Shown here one piece after another: positions 10,302-19,045 of a DNA stretch of 54,823 bases. Source of the DNA: Paulinella micropora (Eukaryota > Cercozoa > Imbricatea > Euglyphida). The stretch is taken from contig BJOX01000215.1 in assembly GCA_009731375.1 (NCBI GenBank), positions 680,604 through 735,426 of the forward strand, written 5' to 3'. The notes beneath the pieces are model-generated. The model was not told where the DNA came from and did not search any database. It saw only the letters and a list, made by a program, of their open reading frames with translations. How positions within the stretch are numbered: position 1 is the first letter of the stretch; each line of letters starts with the position of its first letter. The translations under genes and the position numbers were made by a program.

Positions 10302-13207
10302 CTATTCCCGCTCGAGGTTATAATGCGCCAGCAATTTCTGAGCTACGAGTTCCTCCTCCGTCCCAGCCGCAATCGTCTCTGAATAGCCGAGCGCTATGCT
10401 CTTCTGATAATTAGTGGGGGGGGCGATTCCCTCGCACATCACCCAGACGATCCTGCTGATATACTTCTCCAAGGGGTCGCCATCCTCCACGGAGTAGCCG
10501 GCCTCCCTCATGACGTGAATTACCTTGGAATCCCTGACTTTCAGCCAGGGGCGTTGGACCAGCTGGCACCTCGCCTTCTCCCCCGCGCCATCCACGGGGC
10601 GCGACAGTCCCAACGCGGGCCGCGGTTTCTGATCCACAAGCCTCAGCACAATCAGCCTGCTCAAAGAGGCGGCGGCCGCTTGCACCTGTCCCCAGTCCAG
10701 TTTTACCGGGGACGCCGCGTCGTCCAGAAACCACCAACCCCCCGAGTCGTCGGCGCAGCGCCTGTATGCATTGTAGTGCCCGGTGTCTGGCGTTGCACCC
10801 CTGTGGCACGCCACAGCCTCCAGCATGTATAGGTACGTTTGCTTCTCGCCCAGTGTACCCCCATCAGCGCCGTTATTTCCCATTATCCTGCAAAAAGGGA
10901 TCTGCACGGTAGGTGTAAGCACTAATGGAGTCTTCAGCTTTTCTGCTTTGGTAAAGCCCGCTGAAAAGCCCGTGCGGTGTATAGCCATTACTAGCCACGG
11001 CGGGGCTCCAGGCTTTGTCGTTGCCAGTGCAGTCGTATAGGTGCAGCCCCTATGATTGCACGATCTGCATTTATAGTCTGTGTCAGCGTTTTCTCTGCTG
11101 AGGTAGGTATATATGATTTCCTGTAGATTCGGGATCGGAGGGGGCAAGGTGCCTGACGCTTTCCCGTCGTTGTTGACCTTTTTGTCGCTGGCTATTACGG
11201 GCAATTCAAGCACAAGGGATCTGCCTGTGGGCCATTTATCATATAAATGTAAGCCGACGTGATCTTGATTTTTGTTGCATTTCTTTGCTTCGACTATTTT
11301 ATATTCCAGCTCCTTCCACTTTGCTATAGGGCTGTCACAATGTGCTCCTTTGACACTCGGTTTCGCATAGATCGCATCATTAATCTTAGCAAGCGCCTCG
11401 GTTACGTCGCCCATCCTGTTCCCCGTGCCCTGCTCGCCGGCAGAATCGCGCCGGTGTATCTCTTGCAAAACACTCTGGAGTCCGCTGGACAGAGATTTCC
11501 CGCTGTTTTCATAATTGCTTCCGTACGCGACCAGGCTGCTACACAACGCTTCCAGCCGACAGCCAATGTGTTCGACACAGCTAGCCGCGGCGCCTTCCGG
11601 CCTGCCCGCCAGTATCGGGCAAAGGCACTGAACCACCGCGTTGACATAACACTGGACGCCGCCGTTATGTAGGGGCTTGGGAGTAGGCTCCTGTGCGACA
11701 CCTAAAAACGCAGCTTCAGTTTTCCCGCCGTGGCGGCGAACCCCGGGGGGGCTCGCCACCACAGCGCTGGTCTTTCTTTTGGTATCATACCACGCCAGAC
11801 AGAAGCCCTCGGCTATGAACAGGTCGAATTCACAGGGATCGTTTCTGGACTCGGACTTTCTTAGAAGTACCAGACCAGCGGTCTGGTTGCTGAGCTCTAG
11901 CAACCGCTTTACAGTCTGTGTTTCTTTGATAAGTTTTTTTCACCTGCTCGTCGTTTAAGCTGTACTGCGGGCCCTCCTTTCCACTCGGATACGCCTTCCC
12001 AAACCAGTCATTGAAGGCTCTGCTTAGGGGGTTGACAGGGCGGCCTTGGATCTTGGCAACTCCGTTGTTCTTCTTCTCCCACTCTATGTAACTTTTGCTT
12101 AGTTTGAACTCCTGTGCTATTTCGTTCCAGATAGCGTCCTGAACCCGGGCTTTCCCCTGCGCGACGCCTGCCACCCTGTGAAAACCCCCTCCCCCCCCAT
12201 ATAACTCGATCCTGCACCAATTTCTCCAGAGCCTGGACTACTTTGTCCGAGCTAGCGGCCGTGCGTCGTCTCTTATGGGCTGCCCCCGGAGGGCGCACAG
12301 AGCCTGCCGCCGATGCCGGCGCGCTTCCCCAAGTTGGTGCGCAGAACCGCTTGGCTTGCGCCAGCGTTTTTCCGATCCACTCGTCTAAGAAAGGCACCTT
12401 ACTCTCCCGGAATATACCTTGCAGGCCCGACGACGCGCCTTGACCCCGCAGCCGCCGCAGAGAGCCCTCTATACACACAAAGTAACAGCCGTTTAGGTCT
12501 GCAGTGGCCGCCCGCCCTGTCTGGGCCTCGGCCGCTGTACGCACCGCATTGTACAGATCTTGGTCCGTCAGACGACCCGCAAGGCAAGGGTCATCTGTCA
12601 GGATCTGCCGCACTACATCCTTGGGCTCTTCACGAAGCCACGACTTGGGGCACAGCCCTGTAAAGAGCTGCTGCGCCCTGGAAAAGTACAGCGAATGCTC
12701 AGGCACCAAATCCATCTTGTAGTTGATAAACTCGAGCTCCAAAACGGCCTTAACCTCTGCCAAATCTTTGCAGACCGCTTTAAAGTCCTTTTCTAATTTC
12801 TGCATGATGGAAATTGCATCTTCCTCCTTAGCCAGAACTGCGAACAACTCCTTGCTATGCTCAGCCAAATTACTTCCTGGCTTGATCCACCGTGTATTGG
12901 TGGGCGCAAGCCAGGAGGGCATTTCGTAATTATCTTCAGTCGCCCACTTGCACGCCAAGCTCAGCAGAGCCTCTGCTTCGTCTTTCACATGCCCGGTAAT
13001 TTCTTGTAAAGTATGATTCTGATCGTAGATCAACGACACCGTGTAAACGACTTTTTCGGAAAGATTCTTAGTGAGTTGGCGTCCCACCATTCTTAGCAGC
13101 GCGGCGTTTTCGCCTGACAAAGAGTCCTCCACATATTTAACGCTGTACAATCTAGCAAGCCTGTCCGTGAGATCCACCAAGCGCTTTTGTATGCTTGTCG
13201 CTATCAT
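10302..13207 (-). CDS. USP-family deubiquitinase with long N-terminal extension (about 967 aa, frame broken)
   Basis: A C19 ubiquitin-specific protease that would remove ubiquitin from proteins. Its Cys box reads NGGVQCYVNAVVQ, with the catalytic Cys codon at 11649-11651 and the oxyanion Asn five residues before it. The His box is TGHYNAY (His codon 10776-10778), followed by WWFLDD supplying the third catalytic residue. One CxxC pair (YKCRSC) suggests a partial zinc ribbon; a second is not obvious. The catalytic segment has no ATG before the Cys box. Two upstream segments feed into it through shifts at C8 (12191-12198) and T7 (11934-11940). The first begins with ATG at 13205-13207, and its roughly 340 residues are helical-looking and unrecognised. 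All three catalytic positions are kept, so the enzyme may be active if the breaks are sequencing errors. Two separate genes is the alternative. Confidence 0.75.
11934..11940 (-). other. frame break 2 in the USP gene (T7 run)
   Basis: A Lys-rich stretch encoded by an A7 run in the sense strand is where the frame moves into the catalytic USP segment. A one-base length error would restore continuity. Confidence 0.65.
12191..12198 (-). other. frame break 1 in the USP gene (C8 run)
   Basis: Coding passes from the N-terminal segment to a second frame across an eight-base C run; the downstream open segment has only a GTG, not an ATG, at its beginning. Confidence 0.65.
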
Positions 13208-13292
13208 GGCAGCTCTTCTCTTGCTTTTTCTTGTACCTTTAGAAATCAATTTCCTTTTTTACACAAGTTCTCTCCCTCCTCTCCTTCCTACG

Positions 13293-13470
13293 CCCCCCCC
13301 CCCCCCCCCCCCCCNNNNNNNNNNNNNNNNNNNNNNNNNNNNNNNNNNNNNNNNNNNNNNNNNNNNNNNNNNNNNNNNNNNNNNNNNNNNNNNNNNNNNN
13401 NNNNNNNNNNNNNNNNNNNNNNNNNNNNNNNNNNNNNNNNNNNNNNNNNNNNNNNNNNNNNGGGGGGGGG
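13293..13470. repeat. poly(C)/gap/poly(G) tract in a divergent promoter
   Basis: C22 (13293-13314), 147 Ns (13315-13461) and G9 (13462-13470). The known edges lie 86 bp from both divergent start codons (13207 minus and 13556 plus). The C-to-G switch means either two opposed tracts or a misjoined gap. Confidence 0.85.
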
Positions 13471-13555
13471 ATGCCCCCCCCCTCCAGTCCTTTCCTGGCT
13501 GACAGGGCCAGCCAGGGTGTGCAGCACATCTCCTTAAAAAAAGAAGATCTGGCGG

Positions 13556-15634
13556 ATGCTAGGCAAGCGCAGGTTATCATCTTCTTTGGGTACTGGGCTG
13601 CCTACGCAGGTGGCAGTGAGCGAATCTGGCGAGGAGTCTAGCAAGCCTGTATCGCCTATAGACATGAGCGGCAATAATGTCCAGGGTGCAGCGGCAGAGA
13701 GCACGTCGTCGCCCTCGCTTTCCAGACTGGTGGCAGACTGCGTCGAAGCGCTCGCTGACGTCCCTCTACTTGTTCGGCGGGTGGAGAAGCTCTGGCAAAG
13801 CTTCGGCTCCCTGATCAGCCACTGTCTTTCTAAAGGCACGGTGAGCCGCTCTCCGAGCGAAGAGGCTGTCCTAGAGGAAGTTGCGGGGTTGGTGTCCAAA
13901 GTGCTGGCGTCGTACCTAAGCTCCGGAGACAACTCTGGGGCATGCTCCCGCGCGGAAAAAGGGGCGGGAGTGCTGGAGCTGACGCCCCGCGCTGACTTCA
14001 CAGACGGGGGGAACGTGCCCGTGTTGCTGGACCTAGTGCTATTTTTGGTGCCCAGCGTGACGGAGCTGCGGCTGCGCGGCAGCGTGCTGGCCGTGGCCAA
14101 TTGCCTGGCCGTGGCCTTTAATAAGGCAGGCGGCGTGTCCCGGCACGTAAACATCCAGCCCTGGTCCCTGTACCTCGAGCTCTCAGAAGCGGGGGGCGCG
14201 GGGGGACTTGACAGGCTATACGTAGCCTTGCAGCACTGGCAGCAGAAGGGCGCGCTGGGCCTCTCGGGAGCGTACTGGACGGACGAGCGTCTAGTGGAGC
14301 TGGTGGCGCAGACGCAGATGCAAGGGCTGCAGGAGCTCGTGCTCACGGATTGCCCGGCGGTGGCATTGGAGCAGCTATCACGTGTTTGCGAGTCGCTGCC
14401 TACGCTGTGCAGCGTGACCGCCAAAAACTGCAAAGAGGTTCACAGCCTAGACATTCACGGTCAATTCTGGACCGACGCGCGGGTCCATGACCTCGTGTCC
14501 AATGGCGGCTTTGGCGCGCTGGAGGAGCTGCGCATCCACGACTGCCCGTTCTTCGAAGGGACCCTGCTCGGGCGTACCTGCGCTGCACTCCCTAGCCTGC
14601 GCTGTTTGGTGCAGAGGCGCCTCTCGCCGTACTTTCTCCCCTGCCTCGGCCCCTCTGTCCCCTGGGCCCACACCCCCGCCCTCAGCTACCCCAAATTGGA
14701 AAACTTGCAGGTGGAAATTTCCCTGACCGCTTTTGAAGAGGCCACCCGCCCCCCTCACCCCGCGCAGGGGCTCTTGGCCAAGGTAGCCCTGGTCAGGCCG
14801 CTGCGCCTGACGTTGACGCTGGACATGGAGGCTTTCAGCGGGGAGGGCGCGCAGGTGCGCCGGCTGCTCTCCTTTGTCGACACCTGGCAGCTAGCGCAGC
14901 CGGGGCTTCTCCAGTGCGAGCTGCGCCTGTGCAACCTGGCCTTGTACAAACACAGGCTCAACGGCTTGTGCTCCTCGGCCTGTGCTTTTCAGTCACTGCT
15001 GGCGGGGCTGCTGCCCCGGTTTGACTTAACCCAGCTTGACGTCAAGATACAGGACTGCGACTTCGACCTACTGGAACCCCTTTACCACATCAGCCGCTGG
15101 CAGTGCAGGGAGCGCTTAGCTTGCGGCAGCGCCGACGGCCCGCACGGCCTGCACAAATTGCGCGTTACGCACCTGGTCGGCGCCTGGAAGCTTGCCCTAA
15201 TGGGCGCAGACACGCTCTTTGCCAACGAAACCACCGCTACGCTTCTCGACCACGCCAACTGCCGCTTGCCAACTAGCCTGTCCAAACTCTTTCTGCCCGA
15301 CAGCGCTCACCACGCCACTGACACCATCAGGAGCATCGAGTGGATCATCGAGCTGGGTGACCTCTGGTTCGACGTCACCAACATTGCACGCTACACCCAG
15401 ATGCTGCGCGCCCTCTCCGCCCTCGCGACCCACCCCGCCTGCGCCTTCAACGTGCGCCTGGGCGCGCAGGGGCCTCTAAACCCACTGACTCTCTCCGCCG
15501 CTGCTAACAGTATTTTCGCTCCCCAACCCCACGGGGGAGGGGAGAACACGCGCAACCCTTCTCCGCCCACGACGGGCGCCGTCGTCAGCGGCGAAAGAGA
15601 GCCTCTCCTCCCACCCGTTGGGCTAGGCTTCTGA
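13556..15634 (+). CDS. leucine-rich-repeat-like protein, 692 aa
   Basis: A single open frame from ATG 13556 to TGA 15632-15634. The first 60 residues are Ser-rich and polar. The rest is Leu-rich with irregular repeats of the type LxELxLxDC, for example LQELVLTDCPA near residue 260 and LEELRIHDC near 325, as in F-box/RNI-type leucine-rich proteins. No F-box, signal peptide or membrane helix is evident, so it is probably an intracellular binding protein. It is divergent with the USP gene and convergent with the MYND gene (81 bp between stops). A purine-rich leader (TTAAAAAAAGAAGA) lies just before the start. The repeats are degenerate, so the family call is moderate. Confidence 0.75.
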   Translation: MLGKRRLSSSLGTGLPTQVAVSESGEESSKPVSPIDMSGNNVQGAAAESTSSPSLSRLVADCVEALADVPLLVRRVEKLWQSFGSLISHCLSKGTVSRSPSEEAVLEEVAGLVSKVLASYLSSGDNSGACSRAEKGAGVLELTPRADFTDGGNVPVLLDLVLFLVPSVTELRLRGSVLAVANCLAVAFNKAGGVSRHVNIQPWSLYLELSEAGGAGGLDRLYVALQHWQQKGALGLSGAYWTDERLVELVAQTQMQGLQELVLTDCPAVALEQLSRVCESLPTLCSVTAKNCKEVHSLDIHGQFWTDARVHDLVSNGGFGALEELRIHDCPFFEGTLLGRTCAALPSLRCLVQRRLSPYFLPCLGPSVPWAHTPALSYPKLENLQVEISLTAFEEATRPPHPAQGLLAKVALVRPLRLTLTLDMEAFSGEGAQVRRLLSFVDTWQLAQPGLLQCELRLCNLALYKHRLNGLCSSACAFQSLLAGLLPRFDLTQLDVKIQDCDFDLLEPLYHISRWQCRERLACGSADGPHGLHKLRVTHLVGAWKLALMGADTLFANETTATLLDHANCRLPTSLSKLFLPDSAHHATDTIRSIEWIIELGDLWFDVTNIARYTQMLRALSALATHPACAFNVRLGAQGPLNPLTLSAAANSIFAPQPHGGGENTRNPSPPTTGAVVSGEREPLLPPVGLGF

Positions 15635-15666
15635 GCATCTTCCTTCTCGCTTTCCGTTTTTGAGTT

Positions 15667-15672
15667 ATTAAA
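15667..15672 (+). terminator. ATTAAA polyadenylation signal
   Basis: ATTAAA lies 33 bp after the TGA of the 692-aa gene, followed by a T-rich stretch, inside an 81-bp convergent gap. Confidence 0.5.
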
Positions 15673-15707
15673 CAAGTTTATCGAAACACACAAGATTTTT
15701 TTTTTAA

Positions 15708-15713
15708 TTTATT
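15708..15713 (-). terminator. AATAAA polyadenylation signal, minus strand
   Basis: On the minus strand AATAAA begins three bases after the TAA (15716-15718) of the MYND gene. With the opposing ATTAAA it implies overlapping, very short 3' ends for the two convergent genes. Confidence 0.55.
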
Positions 15714-15715
15714 TT

Positions 15716-16870
15716 TTAACGAGTCATTTTGTCCCATTGTTCTAGCTCGCCGGGTAAATAGCTTTCCAAGAGCTTCTGGAGCAAGCCACAGCCCAGCGCT
15801 TCCAGCAGTTTGACGGCTGGCGCCTGATCCCTGCCCAACAGCTGCGCCGCCGCCTCGGGTTGGGTTTTCAGTAGCCCATCCCAACTGCGCGCATGCGGAG
15901 CTAGATTGACGAGCCTGATTACTGTCTGCAACAGTAGCCTGCTGCCCAACAAGGACATACGCTCGTACGTTTGCGTCAAGCTTGCAGACGACGGTTGCTT
16001 CATTAAGTTGAGGTACTCAAACGGAGTACCCTTTTTCACCAACTCACTTAGCAGTGTGTTGCTCTTCCGCTTGCTTTTACCCTGGGGAAGGCAGGCGTCA
16101 TTGTGCCCGTTTGCCCAGTGCGCGCCCTGGCACTCCTCGCCGCAGTACAGGTGGCACCCACACCCCGCGCAAGCCCGCAGCTGCGCAAGCTCCGCATAAC
16201 CACACACAGCACATCTCAGTGGTAGAAGCCGCTGCTTGCACTCTGTCTCATAGCTCAGCAGCAGGGACATCCTGCCAATCATCCCAAACCTGGGGTCCTC
16301 TACACTCAGCAAAAAACAGTTGCGGTTTCGCAAGACATGGCGGAGCTTAAATTTCTTAAAGTCTACCCCGTACGGCACGGTTTTCACTACAAGCCTCAGC
16401 CCCGCCGGGGGCCTGCCCTGCCCCAATTTGCGCAGCCAACCCCATTCAGGCACAGTGTCCAGCAAAGTCTGCGGCACGTACCCGTTCTCTTCTTCTCGGA
16501 CTCCCAGAAGCACATACACTATCCCGCCGCCCGCTGACTTCGTGGCTGTTTTTATTAGAGTTTGGTACACCCGCCGCTCCAAAAAGCCCCTCATCATGTC
16601 CGCAAAATGCATTTCCTGCACCAGCTGGAAACTTTCGGCTGTCCCGGAGCTCCTGCACACCGCACTGTGACCATCCCAATGTCGCCCCTGGCATTCAGGA
16701 CCACAGTACCTAGCGGCGCAGCAACTTGCAGATATTTGCAACTGAGAGTTTGCTTCTTCCGCGGTAAACTCTCTCAGACAGCCGGGGTCGTGGCAATGTC
16801 CCGCCACGTCTGAGCTCAGTGCCGGCGCCTCTACTATCTCCTCCTCCTCCATCTCTATTATTATACACAT
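15716..16870 (-). CDS. double MYND zinc-finger protein, 384 aa
   Basis: Two MYND-type zinc fingers are readable. The first (about residues 26-72) starts CHDPGC and ends CGPECQGRHWDGHSAVC. The second (about 217-260) starts CAVCGY and ends CGEECQGAHWANGHNDAC. Both keep the Cys pairs and final His/Cys ligands. MYND fingers bind proline-rich partners and occur in transcription cofactors and SMYD methyltransferases. No SET domain is visible, so a scaffold or adaptor is the safest reading. ATGs exist at 16870 and 16852; the upstream one is in an AT-rich context and the second begins a Glu run (MEEEE), so either may be used. The poly(G) tract and GA array upstream occupy the promoter region. Confidence 0.8.
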   Translation of the reverse strand: MCIIIEMEEEEIVEAPALSSDVAGHCHDPGCLREFTAEEANSQLQISASCCAARYCGPECQGRHWDGHSAVCRSSGTAESFQLVQEMHFADMMRGFLERRVYQTLIKTATKSAGGGIVYVLLGVREEENGYVPQTLLDTVPEWGWLRKLGQGRPPAGLRLVVKTVPYGVDFKKFKLRHVLRNRNCFLLSVEDPRFGMIGRMSLLLSYETECKQRLLPLRCAVCGYAELAQLRACAGCGCHLYCGEECQGAHWANGHNDACLPQGKSKRKSNTLLSELVKKGTPFEYLNLMKQPSSASLTQTYERMSLLGSRLLLQTVIRLVNLAPHARSWDGLLKTQPEAAAQLLGRDQAPAVKLLEALGCGLLQKLLESYLPGELEQWDKMTR

Positions 16871-16884
16871 AGTATCCTTGCCGA

Positions 16885-16992
16885 GAGAAAGAGAGAGAGA
16901 GAGAGAGAGAGGGGGGGGAGGGGGAGGGGAAGAGAGGAGAAAAGAGAGAGAGGGGGGGGGGGGGGGGGGGGGGGGGGGAGAGAAAGAGGGGG
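16885..16992. repeat. GA microsatellite plus poly(G) tract (G27 at 16952-16978)
   Basis: GA and G-rich sequence with a 27-base G run 82 bp upstream of the MYND ATG, ending at a ten-N gap (16993-17002). On its far side is the 3' end of the 289-aa gene. Confidence 0.85.
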
Positions 16993-17079
16993 NNNNNNNN
17001 NNGCTCCCCTAGCTCCGGTCACTCCTGCCCTGCTGCTGCCCGGCGCGTGTTTGCAGGTCAAAGCCGGAGCAACCCTCCA

Positions 17080-17949
17080 TCACCAGCCTCCCTGGAACCC
17101 CCCCGCCTGCAACCGGATAATGACGGGATTTTCCACTACATGGCAGCGCACCAAACGCAGGACGCACAGGGTTTCAGGCAGGACCCATTCAGTGGCCTGA
17201 TTGCGAAAGGTTAAGCCCTGGAGCTCGAGCAATCGCAGACCTCGCCCACCGCGCTGGCTGAAGTTCGGCAAGGGCAGGCAGCGGCAGCCCGTCGGGCTCG
17301 TCGCCCTCCTCCCGCCTCCCCACAGCCTGGGCCTGCTTCTCAGGGACAGGCTTAGCCTTGTCAGGCGCAACATTAGTTCCTCGTTGCACAAGAGTGACGA
17401 CCACTGCTCAAGGCTAAAGCGCGACAGGCCTCGCAGGGTCAGCGAAGTCAGCCTGGGGGTACGAGCTACCGAGAGCCAACCCAGCTCCAGCAAATCCCCG
17501 AGAGTGCCGTAGTCACAATCGCTCAGACACAGCTCCCGCAGGGCCGGGAAAGTCAGCCCGCCCCCTACTGCCAGGGCTGACGGCAGGTGTGTTAGCTCTA
17601 AGCTTGTCAGGCTGGAAGCTGCTAATGGCAGCCAGGGCGCCTCCCAGGCCGCGGCCTCGTAGAGCCGATAGCTGCGACTTACCACTACGCGCAATCCACA
17701 CAGCCCCACCACAGTCCTGCTCAGCCAGCTGTTGACGGGATGCCCCGCGCGCCCTAGCAGGCTGCCCAGATCCACGTCCAGCTGCTTTATTCTGCTGGGT
17801 ATAGTAAGCTGAAGCTCGGGGTTGAAGCCTGTGTCCCAGCGCGCCAGTCTCAGCCTTTCCAGCGAAGCACACTCTGTCAGAAAAGCGTTCAGCTGCGACA
17901 CTGATTCTGCAGTCAAAGGCCTGTCGAACCTCACCTCCAGCCCGCGCAT
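17080..17949 (-). CDS. leucine-rich-repeat-like protein, 289 aa
   Basis: Open from ATG 17949 (an in-frame TGA lies a few codons upstream) to a stop at 17080-17082. It is Leu-rich with irregular motifs such as LTSLELTHLPS, LRELCLSDCD, LTSLTLRGLS and LRLLELQGL, the same degenerate style as the 692-aa protein, so the two are probably related in fold. It is shorter, lacks the polar N-terminal region, and has no membrane segment. It is divergent with the plus-strand gene at 18254; the shared region holds a TATA-like element and a poly(C) tract. Function unknown; protein binding is inferred from the repeats. Confidence 0.7.
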   Translation of the reverse strand: MRGLEVRFDRPLTAESVSQLNAFLTECASLERLRLARWDTGFNPELQLTIPSRIKQLDVDLGSLLGRAGHPVNSWLSRTVVGLCGLRVVVSRSYRLYEAAAWEAPWLPLAASSLTSLELTHLPSALAVGGGLTFPALRELCLSDCDYGTLGDLLELGWLSVARTPRLTSLTLRGLSRFSLEQWSSLLCNEELMLRLTRLSLSLRSRPRLWGGGRRATSPTGCRCLPLPNFSQRGGRGLRLLELQGLTFRNQATEWVLPETLCVLRLVRCHVVENPVIIRLQAGGFQGGW

Positions 17950-18114
17950 AGTGGTGCGACAGTCGTCTCAATCTTAAGCCGCCCCTCCCCTCTCGGGGCA
18001 CTCCCGGGCGGTCTCCGGGGCCGCCGCCCCACTGCCAGCTCCCGTCCGTGTTCAACTCGAGATAATGCCAGGGCGGCGCTGCTGGCGTGACGCGCCGCGG
18101 CCGCATAAGCTCCG

Positions 18115-18126
18115 TATTTATAAAAA
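18115..18126. promoter_or_regulatory. bidirectional TATA-like element
   Basis: TATTTATAAAAA reads TATAAATA on minus and TATAAAAA on plus. It lies about 166 bp from the minus start (17949) and about 130 bp plus the gap from the plus start (18254), next to the poly(C) tract. Confidence 0.4.
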
Positions 18127-18138
18127 CAAATGCACGCG

Positions 18139-18206
<68 letters not shown>

Positions 18207-18214
18207 CCCCCCCC
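18139..18214. repeat. poly(C) tract, 76 bp, in a divergent promoter
   Basis: C67, one G, then C8, running into a ten-N gap (18215-18224). It lies 29 bases plus the gap upstream of ATG 18254 and 190 bp from ATG 17949. Confidence 0.9.
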
Positions 18215-18253
18215 NNNNNNNNNNAAAGAAGAGAAAAAACAAGAGGAATTGCC

Positions 18254-19045
18254 ATGACTACAACAACGCGTACGACTAACGTGCATGCCCGTGCAGCCAG
18301 CACGGGGCAACTCTGCTTCCCCACGTACCGCGGCTTCCCATTGGAAACCCTGCGCGACCTAGACACGGGCGAACTGGAGCTTACCTGGTCGGACACAGAA
18401 TATCCCGACAACGAAACCGCTGTAGCCGACTCGCGGTCTTCCCCCGGAGCCGTCGTGAGCGGGAGCGTCGTGCGCTGGGCGCCGAGCGTCTTTGCGGGGG
18501 CGGACGCGGGGCTTCTGCTTGCTTTTGAGCTGGCCGACGGGCGATACTCCGTCTCGCTAAGCATCTTGCACGGCGGGCTGCGGCGGGCACGCTTTGCTTC
18601 GTGCGACGACAGGCTCTGCGGCGGCACCCTCGAAATCGACGGGGTCTGGTACGCCATGGTAAAGTACACAGGGCGTGGCCGGCACGCTGGCAAGAGCGAC
18701 TACGTGCCCGTGCCCTTGCTAGAAGAATGTCTGCGCCTGAAGGCAGAGGCACGCGCGGGGTGCGAGCGCCGCCGGCGGGGAGGAGGAGAGATCGTCGCGT
18801 CCCCCGAGCAACCGTTGCAGACGTCGGTAGACATGTACAATCAGGCGAGGGACCGCCTCTTTAAATCTACCTGCAACGAGCGGCTGGCAGCAGAGCTGGC
18901 CGCTCTGGTTAAGGTTCGGCGACTGGCAAGTGCTTCGGTGCTGCTGCTCGATGGCCCTGAGGGCTGCTCCTTCCGCGCGTTGCAGACCGGCACGCCCTGC
19001 CCGCTGCAGGCCGGTAAATTGATCTCGCGACAACGGTTTTGTTAA
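18254..19045 (+). CDS. unidentified gene truncated by copia; possible methyltransferase-like family
   Basis: ATG 18254 follows a purine-rich leader. About 253 GC-rich codons are native; the last ten, from about 19014, are antisense copia sequence that supplies a TAA (19043-19045). The N-terminal 130 residues resemble no domain I know. Near the break the motif SVLLLDGPEGCSFRAL appears, a hydrophobic strand followed by a D-G-P loop reminiscent of the opening of a Rossmann-like methyltransferase domain in some protist proteins. That is a weak recollection, not an identification. The rest of the domain is missing, and no continuation is seen beyond the retroelement. The gene is probably broken. 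Confidence 0.55.
   Translation: MTTTTRTTNVHARAASTGQLCFPTYRGFPLETLRDLDTGELELTWSDTEYPDNETAVADSRSSPGAVVSGSVVRWAPSVFAGADAGLLLAFELADGRYSVSLSILHGGLRRARFASCDDRLCGGTLEIDGVWYAMVKYTGRGRHAGKSDYVPVPLLEECLRLKAEARAGCERRRRGGGEIVASPEQPLQTSVDMYNQARDRLFKSTCNERLAAELAALVKVRRLASASVLLLDGPEGCSFRALQTGTPCPLQAGKLISRQRFC

Noticed and set aside
13315-13461. Coding across the N gap
   Set aside because: Open frames through the gap are artefacts of Ns; the flanks are poly(C) and poly(G).
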